From an uncultured Clostridia bacterium (GTDB lineage Bacteria; Bacillota; Clostridia; Christensenellales; UBA1242): a DNA stretch of 45,582 nucleotides. Numbering within the stretch: the stretch's first letter is position 1; each line of letters begins with the position of its first letter. The DNA lies in the NCBI GenBank assembly GCA_944381825.1, contig CALWMK010000008.1, positions 1 to 45,582 of the forward strand, given 5' to 3'. The position numbers and the translations under genes are program-made. This document shows positions 9,595-18,476 of this stretch, piece by piece. A model generated the notes under the pieces. It saw nothing but the letters and a program-made list of their open reading frames with translations. It ran no database searches and was not told where the DNA came from.

Positions 9595-9975
9595 CTAAGC
9601 TTTTCCCTTTTTACTGCTTCCGCCAACGACTTTTCTTGGGCCTTTTCTTGTTCTAGTATTAGTTCTAGTATTTTGACCTCTAACTGGCAAACCTTTACGA
9701 TGACGAACACCTCTATAACAGCCAATTTCGGTCAATCTTTTAATATTAAGAGAAACTTCTTTTCTAAGTTCACCTTCAACTGCATAATCTTTTTCAATTA
9801 CCGCACGAAGTTTTGCAATGTCATTTTCATCTAAATCTTTAACACGGATATCAGGACTAATGCCAGTTTCAGCTAAAATTTTATTAGAAGTCACTCTGCC
9901 TATACCATAAATATAGGTGAGTCCTATTTCAACTCTTTTTTCTCGTGGTAAATCAACACCAGCGATTCTTGCCAT
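9595..9975 (-). CDS. rpsM: Small ribosomal subunit protein S13 (uS13)
   Basis: Head protein of the 30S subunit that contacts the P-site tRNA and forms bridges to the 50S subunit. From the ATG at 9975, behind a CGGAGG site, it is 126 residues: [52 protein letters not shown] and the basic C-terminal tail. It is the first gene of the alpha part of the cluster, and the 176-base gap before it holds a candidate regulatory pseudoknot. Confidence 0.98.
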   Translation of the reverse strand: MARIAGVDLPREKRVEIGLTYIYGIGRVTSNKILAETGISPDIRVKDLDENDIAKLRAVIEKDYAVEGELRKEVSLNIKRLTEIGCYRGVRHRKGLPVRGQNTRTNTRTRKGPRKVVGGSSKKGKA

Positions 9976-10151
9976 AAAATTTTTCCTCCGAAATTTTAAA
10001 TAATTGATGTCACAACAATACATTGATCAAAAATCAACATAAACAAGAAAGTCCGTGACATAACCTTCTTGCATATATTTCATCGACACTCCCCAAAATT
10101 GCCGCGTAGGAATATCGTTTATTTTCAAGGTTAAATAATATTTAAAGTGAA
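9976..10151 (-). promoter_or_regulatory. rpsM leader with candidate pseudoknot and mini-ORF
   Basis: A gap in an otherwise tight cluster. In minus-strand RNA sense, CAAGAA (10071-10066) can pair with TTCTTG (10049-10044), and GUGACA of 10013-10008 can pair with UGUCAC of 10060-10055 (7 pairs counting one flanking A-U). The segments interleave, which defines an H-type pseudoknot ending about 33 bases before rpsM. In E. coli, S4 represses the alpha operon through a pseudoknot at this gene; use of the same logic here is inference. A mini-ORF of 18 codons (10083-10027), with GGGGAG before its ATG, overlaps the structure. Confidence 0.45.
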
Positions 10152-10268
10152 TTAGCCTTGAGTTTGTTTGTGAGATGGGTCCTTAGGACAAATGACCATA
10201 ACTTTTCCTTCTCTTTTTATTACCTTGCATTTATTGCACATAGGTTTCACAGATGGTCTAACTTTCAT
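10152..10268 (-). CDS. rpmJ: Large ribosomal subunit protein L36 (bL36)
   Basis: Very small zinc-ribbon protein of the 50S subunit. The 38-residue product reads [20 protein letters not shown] and continues to [13 protein letters not shown]. The ligands C11, C14, C27 and H33 are all present, so this is the zinc-binding (C+) form. It starts at the ATG at 10268 after GGAGGG, 9 bases past infA, in the standard infA-rpmJ-rpsM order. Confidence 0.97.
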   Translation of the reverse strand: MKVRPSVKPMCNKCKVIKREGKVMVICPKDPSHKQTQG

Positions 10269-10277
10269 TTTTCCCTC

Positions 10278-10499
10278 CTAGTTTTTTGCTCTCCAAGTGA
10301 TACGACCTTTTGTCAAATCATAAGGACTCATTTCAATTTTGACCTTATCACCTTCAAGAATTTTAATATAATTCATTCTAAGTCTGCCAGAAATGTATGC
10401 AGTAATAACATGCCCATTAGAAAGGCGAACTTTAAAAGTTGTGTTTGGCAAAACCTCTTCTACAACTCCTTCAAATTCTATCACATCTTCTTTTGACAT
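10278..10499 (-). CDS. infA: Translation initiation factor IF-1
   Basis: OB-fold protein that occupies the ribosomal A site during initiation together with IF-2 and IF-3. The 73-residue protein is full length: [40 protein letters not shown] and the C-terminal [18 protein letters not shown]. It lies 11 bases after the KOW-domain gene and 9 before rpmJ. Confidence 0.98.
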   Translation of the reverse strand: MSKEDVIEFEGVVEEVLPNTTFKVRLSNGHVITAYISGRLRMNYIKILEGDKVKIEMSPYDLTKGRITWRAKN

Positions 10500-10510
10500 A
10501 ACAACTCCTT

Positions 10511-10771
10511 TTAGCAGTTTTCCTGAGCACTAAGCACTTTTCTTAAGAACGAATCATTAATTTTTTCATTATTTTTAATTTTGTCTAAAACATGAATAGA
10601 CTTTTGTTTAAAAACAAGATGTTTTTCGTTTTTGCGTTTGGGATTATTAATTTTTCTTGAACGACCATTAACAAGTAAAATTTTGTTTCCTTCATGTCCC
10701 CAAACAAAATATGAACAACCCATGTCCCTTCCAGCAGTTGAAACAACTATATCTGCGATTTCAAATTTCAT
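10511..10771 (-). CDS. KOW-domain RNA-binding protein (L14e-like)
   Basis: An 86-residue protein of the KOW-domain family that clostridia commonly encode between map and infA, related to archaeal L14e. The N-terminus [20 protein letters not shown] fits the KOW beta-strand pattern (G-x-D-x-G), followed by [20 protein letters not shown] and a basic helical end. RNA binding, probably on the ribosome, is inferred from family and position. Its ATG overlaps the map stop (ATGA), so the two are translationally coupled. Confidence 0.88.
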   Translation of the reverse strand: MKFEIADIVVSTAGRDMGCSYFVWGHEGNKILLVNGRSRKINNPKRKNEKHLVFKQKSIHVLDKIKNNEKINDSFLRKVLSAQENC

Positions 10772-11508
10772 AATGTTAAAATCTCCAATCCATTTCTAGT
10801 TATCAAAACTGTGTTTTCATAGTGCGCTGATGGCTGACCATCTTTAGTAAACACTCCCCAACCATCTTTACTTAAAAGAACATTCTTTTTCCCCATATTA
10901 ATCATAGGTTCAATTGCCAGAGCAGTGTTTTCTTGAATAATATAATGATTATCTGCGCAACTATAATTTGGAATTTGTGGATCTAGGTGCAAATTCCTTC
11001 CAATTCCATGTCCAACAAGTTCTCTAACAACAGAAAAACCATTTTGTTCAGCATAATCTTGAATTGCAGACGACACATCGTTGAGCTTCCCACCAAGTTT
11101 TAGTTTTTTTATGCCCTCATAAAAACATTGCTTAGTAACATCTATAAGTTTCTGAACTTGTTTTGAAACCTTTCCGACTGGAAAAGTTCTTGCAGCATCT
11201 GAATACAACCCCTTGTAAATTGCACCCAAATCAATTGAAATAATGTCGCCCTCTTTCAAAACGATATTATCCGATGGGATGCCATGAACCACCATTTCAT
11301 TTACAGATGCACATATGGTGTTAGGAAAGCCATTGTAATTTTTAAAAGCAGGAATTCCACCTTTATTAATTATATATTTTTCTATTAAATTGTCAAGTCT
11401 TAAAGTAGAAATTCCTGGTTTTATAAGGGTTTCAGCATATATTAAAGCTTCAGAAGTAATTTTGCCTGCAATTCTCATAAGTTCCATATCTTTTTCAGTA
11501 AGCAACAT
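10768..11508 (-). CDS. map: Type I methionine aminopeptidase
   Basis: Metalloprotease that removes the initiator methionine from nascent proteins with small second residues. The 246-residue protein shows the pita-bread metal ligands: ISIDLGAIYKGLYSDAARTF (two Asp), LVGHGIGRNLHLDPQIPN (His), TALAIEPMINMG (Glu) and SAHYENTVLITRNG (Glu). The ATG at 11508 is preferred over the GTG one codon upstream because GGAGG is then 7 bases away. It overlaps the adk stop as TGATG. It lacks the extra N-terminal zinc or SH3-like module of long MetAPs. Confidence 0.97.
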   Translation of the reverse strand: MLLTEKDMELMRIAGKITSEALIYAETLIKPGISTLRLDNLIEKYIINKGGIPAFKNYNGFPNTICASVNEMVVHGIPSDNIVLKEGDIISIDLGAIYKGLYSDAARTFPVGKVSKQVQKLIDVTKQCFYEGIKKLKLGGKLNDVSSAIQDYAEQNGFSVVRELVGHGIGRNLHLDPQIPNYSCADNHYIIQENTALAIEPMINMGKKNVLLSKDGWGVFTKDGQPSAHYENTVLITRNGLEILTL

Positions 11509-12122
11509 CACTTCACCTCCAACATATTTAGTATGTTTTTAAAAGTGTCATTAGAGGATGAATTTGACTCAACTTTAAGCAATTTACCTTGATTTTGATA
11601 ATATTGAACTAAAGGCATTGTTTCTTTTTCATAAACTTTAAATCGTTTTTCAATAATATGAGGTGTATCGTCTTCTCTTTGAACTAGTTTTCCACCACAA
11701 CTACAAGTGTTTGAATTATAAATGTCTAAATTATAAACTTTGCCACAATTTTCACAAGTTCTCCTACCCACCAAACGCTCTTTTATAATGTCATATGGTG
11801 TATCAATGTAAACAACTTTATCAATTTTTATCATTTCATCAAGTTTTTGAGCCTGCAAAAGATTTCTTGGGAATCCATCCAAAATTAAATTTGAACTGCA
11901 ATCCTTCAATTTTTCATTTAATAATTTTAACACAATTTCATCAGAAACAAGATTTCCGTTTGAAATAATTTGTTTAAGCATCTCTCCAAGTTCTTTATTA
12001 GAAGAGATGGCATTTCTAATTAAATCGCCAGTAGAAATGTGGCAAAAGTTTAATTTTTCTTCAAAAATTTTAGCAATGGTACCCTTGCCACAACCAGGGG
12101 CTCCTAAAAAAACCAAAATCAT
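11508..12122 (-). CDS. adk: Adenylate kinase
   Basis: Converts ATP + AMP to two ADP, balancing adenine nucleotides. The P-loop GAPGCGKGT is at residues 7-15, STGDLIRNAI and LILDGFPRNLLQAQKLD bind AMP, and the LID domain carries CENCGKVYNL and CSCGGKLVQREDD. The four LID cysteines indicate the zinc-stabilised Gram-positive type, although the second pair is C-x-C instead of C-x2-C. At 204 residues it is about 10 shorter than typical. Its ATG overlaps the secY stop (ATGA), giving the common secY-adk-map coupling. Confidence 0.97.
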   Translation of the reverse strand: MILVFLGAPGCGKGTIAKIFEEKLNFCHISTGDLIRNAISSNKELGEMLKQIISNGNLVSDEIVLKLLNEKLKDCSSNLILDGFPRNLLQAQKLDEMIKIDKVVYIDTPYDIIKERLVGRRTCENCGKVYNLDIYNSNTCSCGGKLVQREDDTPHIIEKRFKVYEKETMPLVQYYQNQGKLLKVESNSSSNDTFKNILNMLEVK

Positions 12123-13420
12123 TTTAAAAACCCTTTATAATTTCTCATAAGCATTTGCGCTTCCAATTGTTTATCTAATTCCAAAGCAACGGAAACTATA
12201 ATCATAAGTCCAGTTGCACTGAAAGCATTAATAAGTGAAGAATCTAAAGCACTACCTGCACCTTTTAATGCTAAAGAAGGAATCAAAGCAATAAAAGCTA
12301 AAAACAAAGCCCCAAAGAAAGTAATTCTAGACGAAATGCGTTTTAAATAATCCGCAGTAGGTTTTCCAGGCCTAATACTTGGAATAAATCCACCATTTTG
12401 TTGAATGCGTTTGCTAACATCTTCTGGATTAAATATTATTTGCGAATAAAAATAAGTGAAGAACAAAATTAAAAGTGCGGTTAAAACAATATAAACCCAA
12501 GTACCCGTTCCTAAATATTTAGCATACCAAAAATATGCATTAGAATTAGGCCAGAACATATTAAATAATAGTTGTGGAAAGGTTAATAAGGCATTTGCAA
12601 AGATAATTGGCATAACTCCTGAACCATTAACTCTAATTGGAATATATGAACTTTGACCTCCATACATTTTTCTGCCTTTAATTTGCTTAGCATATTGAAC
12701 AGGAACCCTTCTCTCTGCAGAGTCTACAAAAACGATAAGACCAAAAATCAATAGAATCGCAAGAGCAAAAATCAAAAGAGTCCACAAATAATTTATATTT
12801 CCAGCAAAAACTTCTTGGAATGCATTTAAAATTGCTGTACCAGCAGAAGACAAAATACCAACAAAAATAAGAAGTGACATACCATTACCCACACCAAGTT
12901 TGGTAATTCTTTCACCAAGCCAAACGGTAAACATTCCACCAGAAATCAACACAGTTGCAATGATAGTGCAAGCCAACCAAGTTGGAGCTCCATTCCAAAG
13001 CATGTTTGGATCAATAAATTCTTTGAAAGCAATTACAATTCCAACAGCCTGAATAACAGAAAGTACTAAGGCAGCAATTCTAGTATAAAGGCTCATTTTT
13101 TTTCTGCCCTCTTCACCTTGCTGACTAAGTCGTTCAAGTGCTGGAATGGCAACTGCTAAAAGTTGAATTATAATAGAAGCACTAATATATGGTGACACAC
13201 CAAGTGCCAATAAGGAACCATTTGCCAAAGCTCCACCACTAATAGAACTTAAAAGTCCTAAAAATTCATTACCTGTAGCTTCGGTGCCAAATGCCGATAC
13301 ATCAATGCCAGGAACTGGCAACCAACAACCAACTCTGAAAATAAACAAAAGAAGCAAGGTGAGAAGAATTTTCCCCCTTAATTCTTTTACTTTAAATGCA
13401 TTAATAAATGTTTTAAACAT
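12119..13420 (-). CDS. secY: Protein translocase subunit SecY
   Basis: Central pore subunit of the Sec translocon, ten membrane helices. The 433-residue protein starts [51 protein letters not shown]-type sequence (here LGVSPYISASIIIQLLAV), VWLGERITKLGVGNGMSLLI, and the cytosolic loop QIKGRKMYGGQSSYIPIRVN are diagnostic. The N-terminus overlaps the rplO stop by one base. It is the usual membrane gene within the spc operon. Confidence 0.98.
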   Translation of the reverse strand: MFKTFINAFKVKELRGKILLTLLLLFIFRVGCWLPVPGIDVSAFGTEATGNEFLGLLSSISGGALANGSLLALGVSPYISASIIIQLLAVAIPALERLSQQGEEGRKKMSLYTRIAALVLSVIQAVGIVIAFKEFIDPNMLWNGAPTWLACTIIATVLISGGMFTVWLGERITKLGVGNGMSLLIFVGILSSAGTAILNAFQEVFAGNINYLWTLLIFALAILLIFGLIVFVDSAERRVPVQYAKQIKGRKMYGGQSSYIPIRVNGSGVMPIIFANALLTFPQLLFNMFWPNSNAYFWYAKYLGTGTWVYIVLTALLILFFTYFYSQIIFNPEDVSKRIQQNGGFIPSIRPGKPTADYLKRISSRITFFGALFLAFIALIPSLALKGAGSALDSSLINAFSATGLMIIVSVALELDKQLEAQMLMRNYKGFLK

Positions 13421-13866
13421 TAAATCACCTCAATTTTTCCGCCAGCTTTTTCAATTTTTTCAATAGCAGATTTAGTAAATTTGCTAGCTTTAATTGTTAG
13501 CGGTTTGGTCAATTCTCCGTTTCCTAAAACTTTTAATCCATAAGGTTGTCTTTTACCAACCAACCTATTAACATAAAGAAGCTCTTCATCGATAATAGTG
13601 TTAGCTTCAAATATTTCAAGTTCTCCAACATTTACAGTTGAATAAACCTTTTTGAAGTCATAGTTATTAAATCCTCTAATTGGAAGTTTTCTAATAAGAG
13701 GAAGTTGTCCGCCTTCAAAACCAGGTCTAACTCCACCGCCACTACGAGCGTTTTGACCTTTTTGACCCTTACCACTTGTTTTTCCAAGTCCACTACCAAT
13801 TCCTCTACCCTTTCTAAATTTAGCAGTTTTAGAATTGTCAGCAGGTTTTAACTCATGTAATTTCAT
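13420..13866 (-). CDS. rplO: Large ribosomal subunit protein L15 (uL15)
   Basis: Late-assembly protein of the 50S subunit lying deep in 23S rRNA. The 148-residue length is normal. The N-terminus [20 protein letters not shown] is followed by the glycine-rich basic extension [20 protein letters not shown] and [19 protein letters not shown]. It lies between rpmD and secY, the normal position. Confidence 0.98.
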   Translation of the reverse strand: MKLHELKPADNSKTAKFRKGRGIGSGLGKTSGKGQKGQNARSGGGVRPGFEGGQLPLIRKLPIRGFNNYDFKKVYSTVNVGELEIFEANTIIDEELLYVNRLVGKRQPYGLKVLGNGELTKPLTIKASKFTKSAIEKIEKAGGKIEVI

Positions 13867-13879
13867 GCTCTAAATCCTC

Positions 13880-14071
13880 CTATTTAACTTCTTCTACTTT
13901 GAGAAGATGAGCAACATGAGCAATGCTTCCTCTAATGCTTTCATTATCTGGAAATTGCTTTGTTTGACCCAATTTTTTAAATCCCAAAGCTTCAATAATT
14001 TTAGCTTGATTTTTGTTGTAACCTATGCAACTTCTGACATAAGTAACATTAATTTTCTTTTCTTGTGCCAT
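13880..14071 (-). CDS. rpmD: Large ribosomal subunit protein L30 (uL30)
   Basis: Small 50S protein present in many but not all bacteria. The 63-residue product has INVTYVRSCIGYNKNQAKII and LGFKKLGQTKQFPDNESIRG, the typical L30 ferredoxin-like pattern, ending in AHVAHLLKVEEV. Its ATG shares one base with the rpsE stop (TAATG), implying coupling. Position between rpsE and rplO is standard. Confidence 0.97.
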   Translation of the reverse strand: MAQEKKINVTYVRSCIGYNKNQAKIIEALGFKKLGQTKQFPDNESIRGSIAHVAHLLKVEEVK

Positions 14072-14595
14072 TATAAAATCTCCTCTGGGGACTTACCGCG
14101 TTTTGCAGCAACTTCTTCCACAGTTCTGATTGAAAGAAGACCATTTAATGTTGCTTTAACACAGTTGATTTTGTTTGTTGAACCATGAATTTTGGTGACA
14201 ATATCCTTAATTCCAGCAAGTTCAATAACAGAACGTGCACTACCACCAGCTATTACTCCACAACCAGGTTTTGCAGGAAGCAAATGAATTTCGCTTGTAG
14301 AAAATTTACCGATGGCTTCATGAGGAATGGTCCCATTGATAATATTAATTTTTTTCATGTTCTTCTTTGCTTTTTCGGTTGCTTTTTCAACAGCCATTGG
14401 AACTTCGCTAGCTTTTCCAGTTGCAATTCCAACACTACCATTTCTATCACCAACAACCACAAGCGCAGAAAAACGCATTGTTCTTCCACCTTTAACAACC
14501 TTGGTAACTCTTCTTACAGAAACCAAAATTTTATCAATGTCATCCTGTCTTCTTGTTCTTTCAGCATTTCTGCTTTTTTCTCTTTTCTCTTCCAT
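14071..14595 (-). CDS. rpsE: Small ribosomal subunit protein S5 (uS5)
   Basis: Protein of the 30S body near the mRNA entry channel that affects decoding accuracy. I use the second of two adjacent ATGs (14595, 174 residues) because the AGGGGG site is then 5 bases away. Seen: [57 protein letters not shown], and the C-terminal domain [20 protein letters not shown]. It lies 7-10 bases after rplR. Confidence 0.98.
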   Translation of the reverse strand: MEEKREKSRNAERTRRQDDIDKILVSVRRVTKVVKGGRTMRFSALVVVGDRNGSVGIATGKASEVPMAVEKATEKAKKNMKKINIINGTIPHEAIGKFSTSEIHLLPAKPGCGVIAGGSARSVIELAGIKDIVTKIHGSTNKINCVKATLNGLLSIRTVEEVAAKRGKSPEEIL

Positions 14596-14604
14596 CATTT
14601 CCCC

Positions 14605-14973
14605 CTAAAAATTAAGACCTTTTGAACGAGCACCTTCTGCAAGAGCTTGAACTCTGCCAGTATACAAATATCCACCTCTATCAAAAACAACATCATTTAT
14701 GTTTTTGCTTTTAGCTCTTTGGGCAATAGTTTCGCCAACTAATCTTGCTTGCTCAGTTTTGTTCTTACCTTCCAAAGCTGATTTTAGTTCTTTTTCTTTT
14801 GTGGAAACAGAAACAAGAGTAACACCTTTTTCATCATCTATAATTTGTGCATAAATTTCATTTAAACTTCTATAAACATTAAGCCTTGGTCTTTCAGCAG
14901 TGCCAGAAATTTTTCTTCTTACTCTAACATGACGAACCACTCTGTTTTTGTTTTTATCTTGTTTAGTTAACAT
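14605..14973 (-). CDS. rplR: Large ribosomal subunit protein L18 (uL18)
   Basis: 5S rRNA-binding protein that with L5 places the 5S particle in the 50S central protuberance. The 122-residue protein carries [60 protein letters not shown] and the C-terminal [20 protein letters not shown]. Located between rplF and rpsE as expected. Confidence 0.98.
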   Translation of the reverse strand: MLTKQDKNKNRVVRHVRVRRKISGTAERPRLNVYRSLNEIYAQIIDDEKGVTLVSVSTKEKELKSALEGKNKTEQARLVGETIAQRAKSKNINDVVFDRGGYLYTGRVQALAEGARSKGLNF

Positions 14974-14981
14974 AACAGCTC

Positions 14982-15530
14982 CTATTTTTTGCCTTTACCG
15001 GCAGTTTTTCCGACTTTTCTAATTACAACTTCATCAGAGTACTTAATACCATAACCATGATAAGGCTCAACTGGTTTTAAAGCTCTAATTTTAGCTGCGT
15101 ATTGGCCAACCATTTGCTTGTCAATACCTGACACTAAAATTTCAGTAGCAGATGGACAATCTAATTTGATTCCATCATTTTCAACAACTTCAACGTTATG
15201 AGAAAGACCAATATTCATAACAATTTTGTTCCCTTGTTTAGAAACTTTGTAACCAACACCTTTTATTTCGAGTTTTTTTGAGAATCCTTCACTCACACCA
15301 TGAACCATATTATTCAAAAGTGCTCTATAAAGACCATGTTTAGCTTTAGCATCGTTGGTTTCATTTGTTCTTGTCAAGCAAACAACACCATTTTCACATT
15401 TGACAACGATTTGTTTATCAACATCTTGAGAAAGTTTGCCTTTTGGACCATTGACAACAACATTTTGTCCATTTACTTCAACGGTGACTCCAGCAGGGAG
15501 TATAATTTCTTTTCTTCCAATTCTAGACAT
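14982..15530 (-). CDS. rplF: Large ribosomal subunit protein L6 (uL6)
   Basis: 50S protein near the sarcin-ricin loop and the factor-binding site. The 182-residue protein has two L6 repeats: [70 protein letters not shown] and the C-terminal signature [20 protein letters not shown]. Located between rpsH and rplR. Confidence 0.98.
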   Translation of the reverse strand: MSRIGRKEIILPAGVTVEVNGQNVVVNGPKGKLSQDVDKQIVVKCENGVVCLTRTNETNDAKAKHGLYRALLNNMVHGVSEGFSKKLEIKGVGYKVSKQGNKIVMNIGLSHNVEVVENDGIKLDCPSATEILVSGIDKQMVGQYAAKIRALKPVEPYHGYGIKYSDEVVIRKVGKTAGKGKK

Positions 15531-15539
15531 AATTTCCTC

Positions 15540-15932
15540 CTACCATACATATGCAAGCACTTCACCGCCTACACCTTTTTCTCTAGCTTGCTTATCTGTT
15601 AAAATTCCCTTGTTTGTGGAAATGATAGCAATTCCCAAACCACTTATAACTTTAGGAAGTTTGTCGCATGGAGCATAAACTCTAAGACCTGGTTTTGAAA
15701 TTCTTTTAAGACCGGAAATAACACTTTCATTATCCATATATTTTAGTGTAATTTTAATATTTTTAAAATTACCACTATTAACAATTTCAAAGTTTGCAAT
15801 ATAACCTTCATTCAAGAGGATTTGAGCGATTGCAAGTTTTTCGTTTGAAATGCTTACTTCAACGACCTCGTGTTTTGCGCCAATCGCATTTCTAATTCTT
15901 GTAAGCATATCTGCTATTGGATCATTAACCAT
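15540..15932 (-). CDS. rpsH: Small ribosomal subunit protein S8 (uS8)
   Basis: 16S rRNA-binding protein; in E. coli it represses the spc operon through an rRNA-like site near rplE. The 130-residue protein starts [20 protein letters not shown] and ends with the typical [20 protein letters not shown] and [11 protein letters not shown]. No comparable operator was recognised before rplE here. It lies 15 bases after rpsN. Confidence 0.98.
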   Translation of the reverse strand: MVNDPIADMLTRIRNAIGAKHEVVEVSISNEKLAIAQILLNEGYIANFEIVNSGNFKNIKITLKYMDNESVISGLKRISKPGLRVYAPCDKLPKVISGLGIAIISTNKGILTDKQAREKGVGGEVLAYVW

Positions 15933-15947
15933 TTTTTCGTCCTCCTC

Positions 15948-16133
15948 TTACCAACTTGCCTTTTTAACACCAGGAATTTCACCCTTGTTAGCAAGTTCTC
16001 TAAAACAAATTCTGCAAAGACCATATTTTTTTAGCACTGCATGAGGTCTTCCGCAAATACTACAACGAGTGTATTCACGAGTAGCGTATTTTTGTTTTCT
16101 TTGTTGTTTTTCAATTAAAGCTTTTTTTGCCAT
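15948..16133 (-). CDS. rpsN: Small ribosomal subunit protein S14, zinc type (uS14)
   Basis: 30S head protein. The 61-residue product [20 protein letters not shown] is the short zinc-ribbon (type Z) form with CSIC and CRIC pairs separated by [12 protein letters not shown], ending in [11 protein letters not shown]. The ATG at 16133 follows a GGAGCG-type site; an upstream ATG at 16154 overlaps the rplE end. The zinc form is the usual one encoded within Firmicute spc operons. Confidence 0.97.
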   Translation of the reverse strand: MAKKALIEKQQRKQKYATREYTRCSICGRPHAVLKKYGLCRICFRELANKGEIPGVKKASW

Positions 16134-16143
16134 TTCGCTCCTC

Positions 16144-16698
16144 CTATCTTTCACTAAAAGGCATTCCTATTGCCTTTAAAAGTGCAAGTGCTTCACTGTC
16201 AGATTGTGCTGATGTAACAATCATAACATCAAGGCCTCTAGTTCTTTCGACTTTATCATAAACGATTTCAGGGAAAATAAGTTGTTCTTTTATTCCCATT
16301 GCATAGTTTCCATGACCATCAAATGATTTTGGAGAAATCCCTCTAAAGTCACGAAGTCTTGGGAGTGCTATGGAAATTAGTTTATCTAAAAATTGATACA
16401 TTTTATCTCCTCTAAGGGTTACCTTTGCACCAATTTTCATACCTTGTCTAACTTTAAAGTTTGAAATCGCTTTTTTAGCAGTAGTTGGAATTGCCTTTTG
16501 ACCTGCTATTGCAGTCAATTCATCAACAGCCAAATTATAGCTTTTTGAATTGTCTTTAACTTCGCCAAGTCCCATATTTAAAACAATTTTTTCAATTTTA
16601 GGAACTTCATTGACATTCTTATACCCAAATTCTTTAATAAGATAAGGAACAACTTCATCTTTATAAAACTTTTTGAGTCTGTTTTCAATCTTAGCCAT
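16144..16698 (-). CDS. rplE: Large ribosomal subunit protein L5 (uL5)
   Basis: 5S rRNA-binding protein of the central protuberance that contacts the P-site tRNA. The 184-residue protein has [80 protein letters not shown] and [20 protein letters not shown]. It follows rplX by 12 bases. Confidence 0.98.
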   Translation of the reverse strand: MAKIENRLKKFYKDEVVPYLIKEFGYKNVNEVPKIEKIVLNMGLGEVKDNSKSYNLAVDELTAIAGQKAIPTTAKKAISNFKVRQGMKIGAKVTLRGDKMYQFLDKLISIALPRLRDFRGISPKSFDGHGNYAMGIKEQLIFPEIVYDKVERTRGLDVMIVTSAQSDSEALALLKAIGMPFSER

Positions 16699-16710
16699 TT
16701 AAATTTCCTC

Positions 16711-17193
16711 CTACTCTTCTGTTTTCTTCACTGTTTTTGCAGTGGTAGACTTTTTTGTAGATGTAGCTTTAGAAGTTTTCTTTTCAGAAGCTTTTGCGGA
16801 AGCTTTTTTTTCTTTAGGCGCAACTTCATCAGCTTTTGCAGCTTTAGCAGACTTTTTAGCATCTTTCTTAACTGCTTTAGCATGTTCTTTGTCAAGGCTC
16901 ATTCCACAAACTTTGCACACTCTAACTTTTTTACCATCAATAATTTTGTGTGCAACTCTTGTAGCCTTTCCGCATGAGCACATAACCATAACATTAGAAG
17001 CATCAATAGGAGCAGGTTTTTTAACAATTCCGCCTTTTTCTTGAGCACTCTTTGGTTTTGTGTGTCTGCTAACAATGTTTACGCCATCAATAATAACACG
17101 ATTTTGCTTAATCAAAACTTCCAAAACTTTGCCTGATTTTCCCTTGTCCTTACCGGTTATAACAACAACGGTATCACCTTTTTTTATATTCAT
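16711..17193 (-). CDS. rplX: Large ribosomal subunit protein L24 (uL24) with basic tail
   Basis: Assembly-initiator protein of the 50S subunit. The KOW segment MNIKKGDTVVVITGKDKGKS and GKVLEVLIKQNRVIIDGVNI identify it, with CSC and CKVC pairs at about residues 71-98. At 160 residues it is about 55 longer than usual: the extra C-terminal part is a low-complexity Lys/Ala/Ser/Thr tail resembling histone H1 tails (for example KKSAKAAKADEVAPKEKK). The reading frame is intact up to the RBS of rplE, so the tail looks genuine. Position between rplN and rplE is standard. Confidence 0.96.
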   Translation of the reverse strand: MNIKKGDTVVVITGKDKGKSGKVLEVLIKQNRVIIDGVNIVSRHTKPKSAQEKGGIVKKPAPIDASNVMVMCSCGKATRVAHKIIDGKKVRVCKVCGMSLDKEHAKAVKKDAKKSAKAAKADEVAPKEKKASAKASEKKTSKATSTKKSTTAKTVKKTEE

Positions 17194-17207
17194 TTTAGCA
17201 ATCTCCT

Positions 17208-17576
17208 TTAAATAACCTCAGGAGCAAGAGAAATAATTTTCATATAGTTTTTATCTCTTAACTCTCTGGCAATAGGTCCAAAAATACGAGTACCTTTAGG
17301 TTGTTTTTGATTATCGATAATAACAGCAGCGTTGTCATCAAAACGGATATGAGTTCCGTCAGAACGTCTAAGTCCTTTACTTGTTCTAACTATAACAGCT
17401 TTAACAACGTCACCTTTTTTAACCATTCCACCAGGAATAGCTTTTTTTACAGAAGCAATAATAACATCTCCAATGTTACCACTTCTTCTATAAGAGCCTC
17501 CAAGCACACGAATGCACATTATTTCCTTTGCACCTGTGTTGTCTGCAACTTTTAATCTTGTTTGTGGTTGTATCAT
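17208..17576 (-). CDS. rplN: Large ribosomal subunit protein L14 (uL14)
   Basis: 50S interface protein that forms bridges to the 30S subunit and is the target of silencing factor RsfS. The 122-residue protein starts [20 protein letters not shown] and contains [40 protein letters not shown] and [20 protein letters not shown]. Located between rpsQ and rplX. Confidence 0.98.
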   Translation of the reverse strand: MIQPQTRLKVADNTGAKEIMCIRVLGGSYRRSGNIGDVIIASVKKAIPGGMVKKGDVVKAVIVRTSKGLRRSDGTHIRFDDNAAVIIDNQKQPKGTRIFGPIARELRDKNYMKIISLAPEVI

Positions 17577-17589
17577 AACGGCACTCCTT

Positions 17590-17850
17590 TTACTTAGCTT
17601 TTTCTACTATTCTAACAAGGCGATAGTATTTATCTTTACTAAGTGGTCTTGTTTCCATAATTTCAACGATATCTCCAAGAGCACATTCGTTGTTTTGGTC
17701 ATGAACCTTAAACTTGTTAGTTTTTTTAACGACTTTTTTATAAATTGGATGTTTTGAGTTGGAAACAACTTTAACTACTATTGTTTTATCCATTTTTCCA
17801 GCACTCACAACTTCGCCAAGTTTTGTAGGTCTTGTGTTTCTATCTTCCAT
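17590..17850 (-). CDS. rpsQ: Small ribosomal subunit protein S17 (uS17)
   Basis: 16S rRNA-binding OB-fold protein of the 30S body. The 86-residue product carries [40 protein letters not shown] and [20 protein letters not shown]. It starts one base after the rpmC stop, which suggests coupling. Confidence 0.98.
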   Translation of the reverse strand: MEDRNTRPTKLGEVVSAGKMDKTIVVKVVSNSKHPIYKKVVKKTNKFKVHDQNNECALGDIVEIMETRPLSKDKYYRLVRIVEKAK

Positions 17851-17851
17851 A

Positions 17852-18058
17852 TTACACCTCTACTCCTTCTTTGAGTTCTCTTTCTCTCAAAATTGTTTTA
17901 ACTTTTGCAATATCCTTTTTAACCACATGAAGTTGCATATTGTTTGGAAGATTGCCAGTGGCATGTGAAAAACGCAAATTGAAAAGTTCGGTAGTCAAAT
18001 CATTAAGTTTTGCTTTTAATTCCTTAGTTGTCAAACTTCTAATTTCTTTAATTTTCAT
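17852..18058 (-). CDS. rpmC: Large ribosomal subunit protein L29 (uL29)
   Basis: Small helical 50S protein at the peptide exit tunnel. The product (68 residues from the second of two adjacent ATGs, chosen for spacing from AGGAGG) reads [20 protein letters not shown] and [20 protein letters not shown], typical of L29. It overlaps the rplP end by 11 bases, indicating coupled translation. Confidence 0.97.
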   Translation of the reverse strand: MKIKEIRSLTTKELKAKLNDLTTELFNLRFSHATGNLPNNMQLHVVKKDIAKVKTILRERELKEGVEV

Positions 18059-18476
18059 CATTGCCCTCCTCAGTTCTCTTTATAAATTTTGTTTTGCAAG
18101 GAAGCTTCATAGAACCAAGTCTTAAAGCCTCACGAGCCACAGGTTCTGAAATACCTTTCATTTCAAAAAGCACTCTACCAGGTTTAACAACTGCAACCCA
18201 AAATTCTGGAGAACCCTTACCTGAACCCATACGAGTTTCTGCAGGTTTTTTTGTTACAGGTTTATCAGGAAAAATATTAATCCAAACCTGTCCACCACGC
18301 TTTATATATCTTGTCATTGCAACACGAGCTGCCTCAATTTGGTTTGACTTAATCCAGCAAGGTTCTGTTGCAATAATTCCAAAATCACCATAAGCAAGTT
18401 TATTGCCTCTTGTTGCAACACCAGTCATTCTACCACGATGAACTCTTCTTCTTTTAACTCTTTTAGGCATTAACAT
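18048..18476 (-). CDS. rplP: Large ribosomal subunit protein L16 (uL16)
   Basis: 50S protein near the A site that helps place aminoacyl-tRNA. The 142-residue protein contains [60 protein letters not shown], and the [20 protein letters not shown] block. The ATG at 18476 is 9 bases after GGAGG and overlaps the rpsC stop as TGATG; the ATG at 18470 gives the more common N-terminus. Confidence 0.98.
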   Translation of the reverse strand: MLMPKRVKRRRVHRGRMTGVATRGNKLAYGDFGIIATEPCWIKSNQIEAARVAMTRYIKRGGQVWINIFPDKPVTKKPAETRMGSGKGSPEFWVAVVKPGRVLFEMKGISEPVAREALRLGSMKLPCKTKFIKRTEEGNDEN

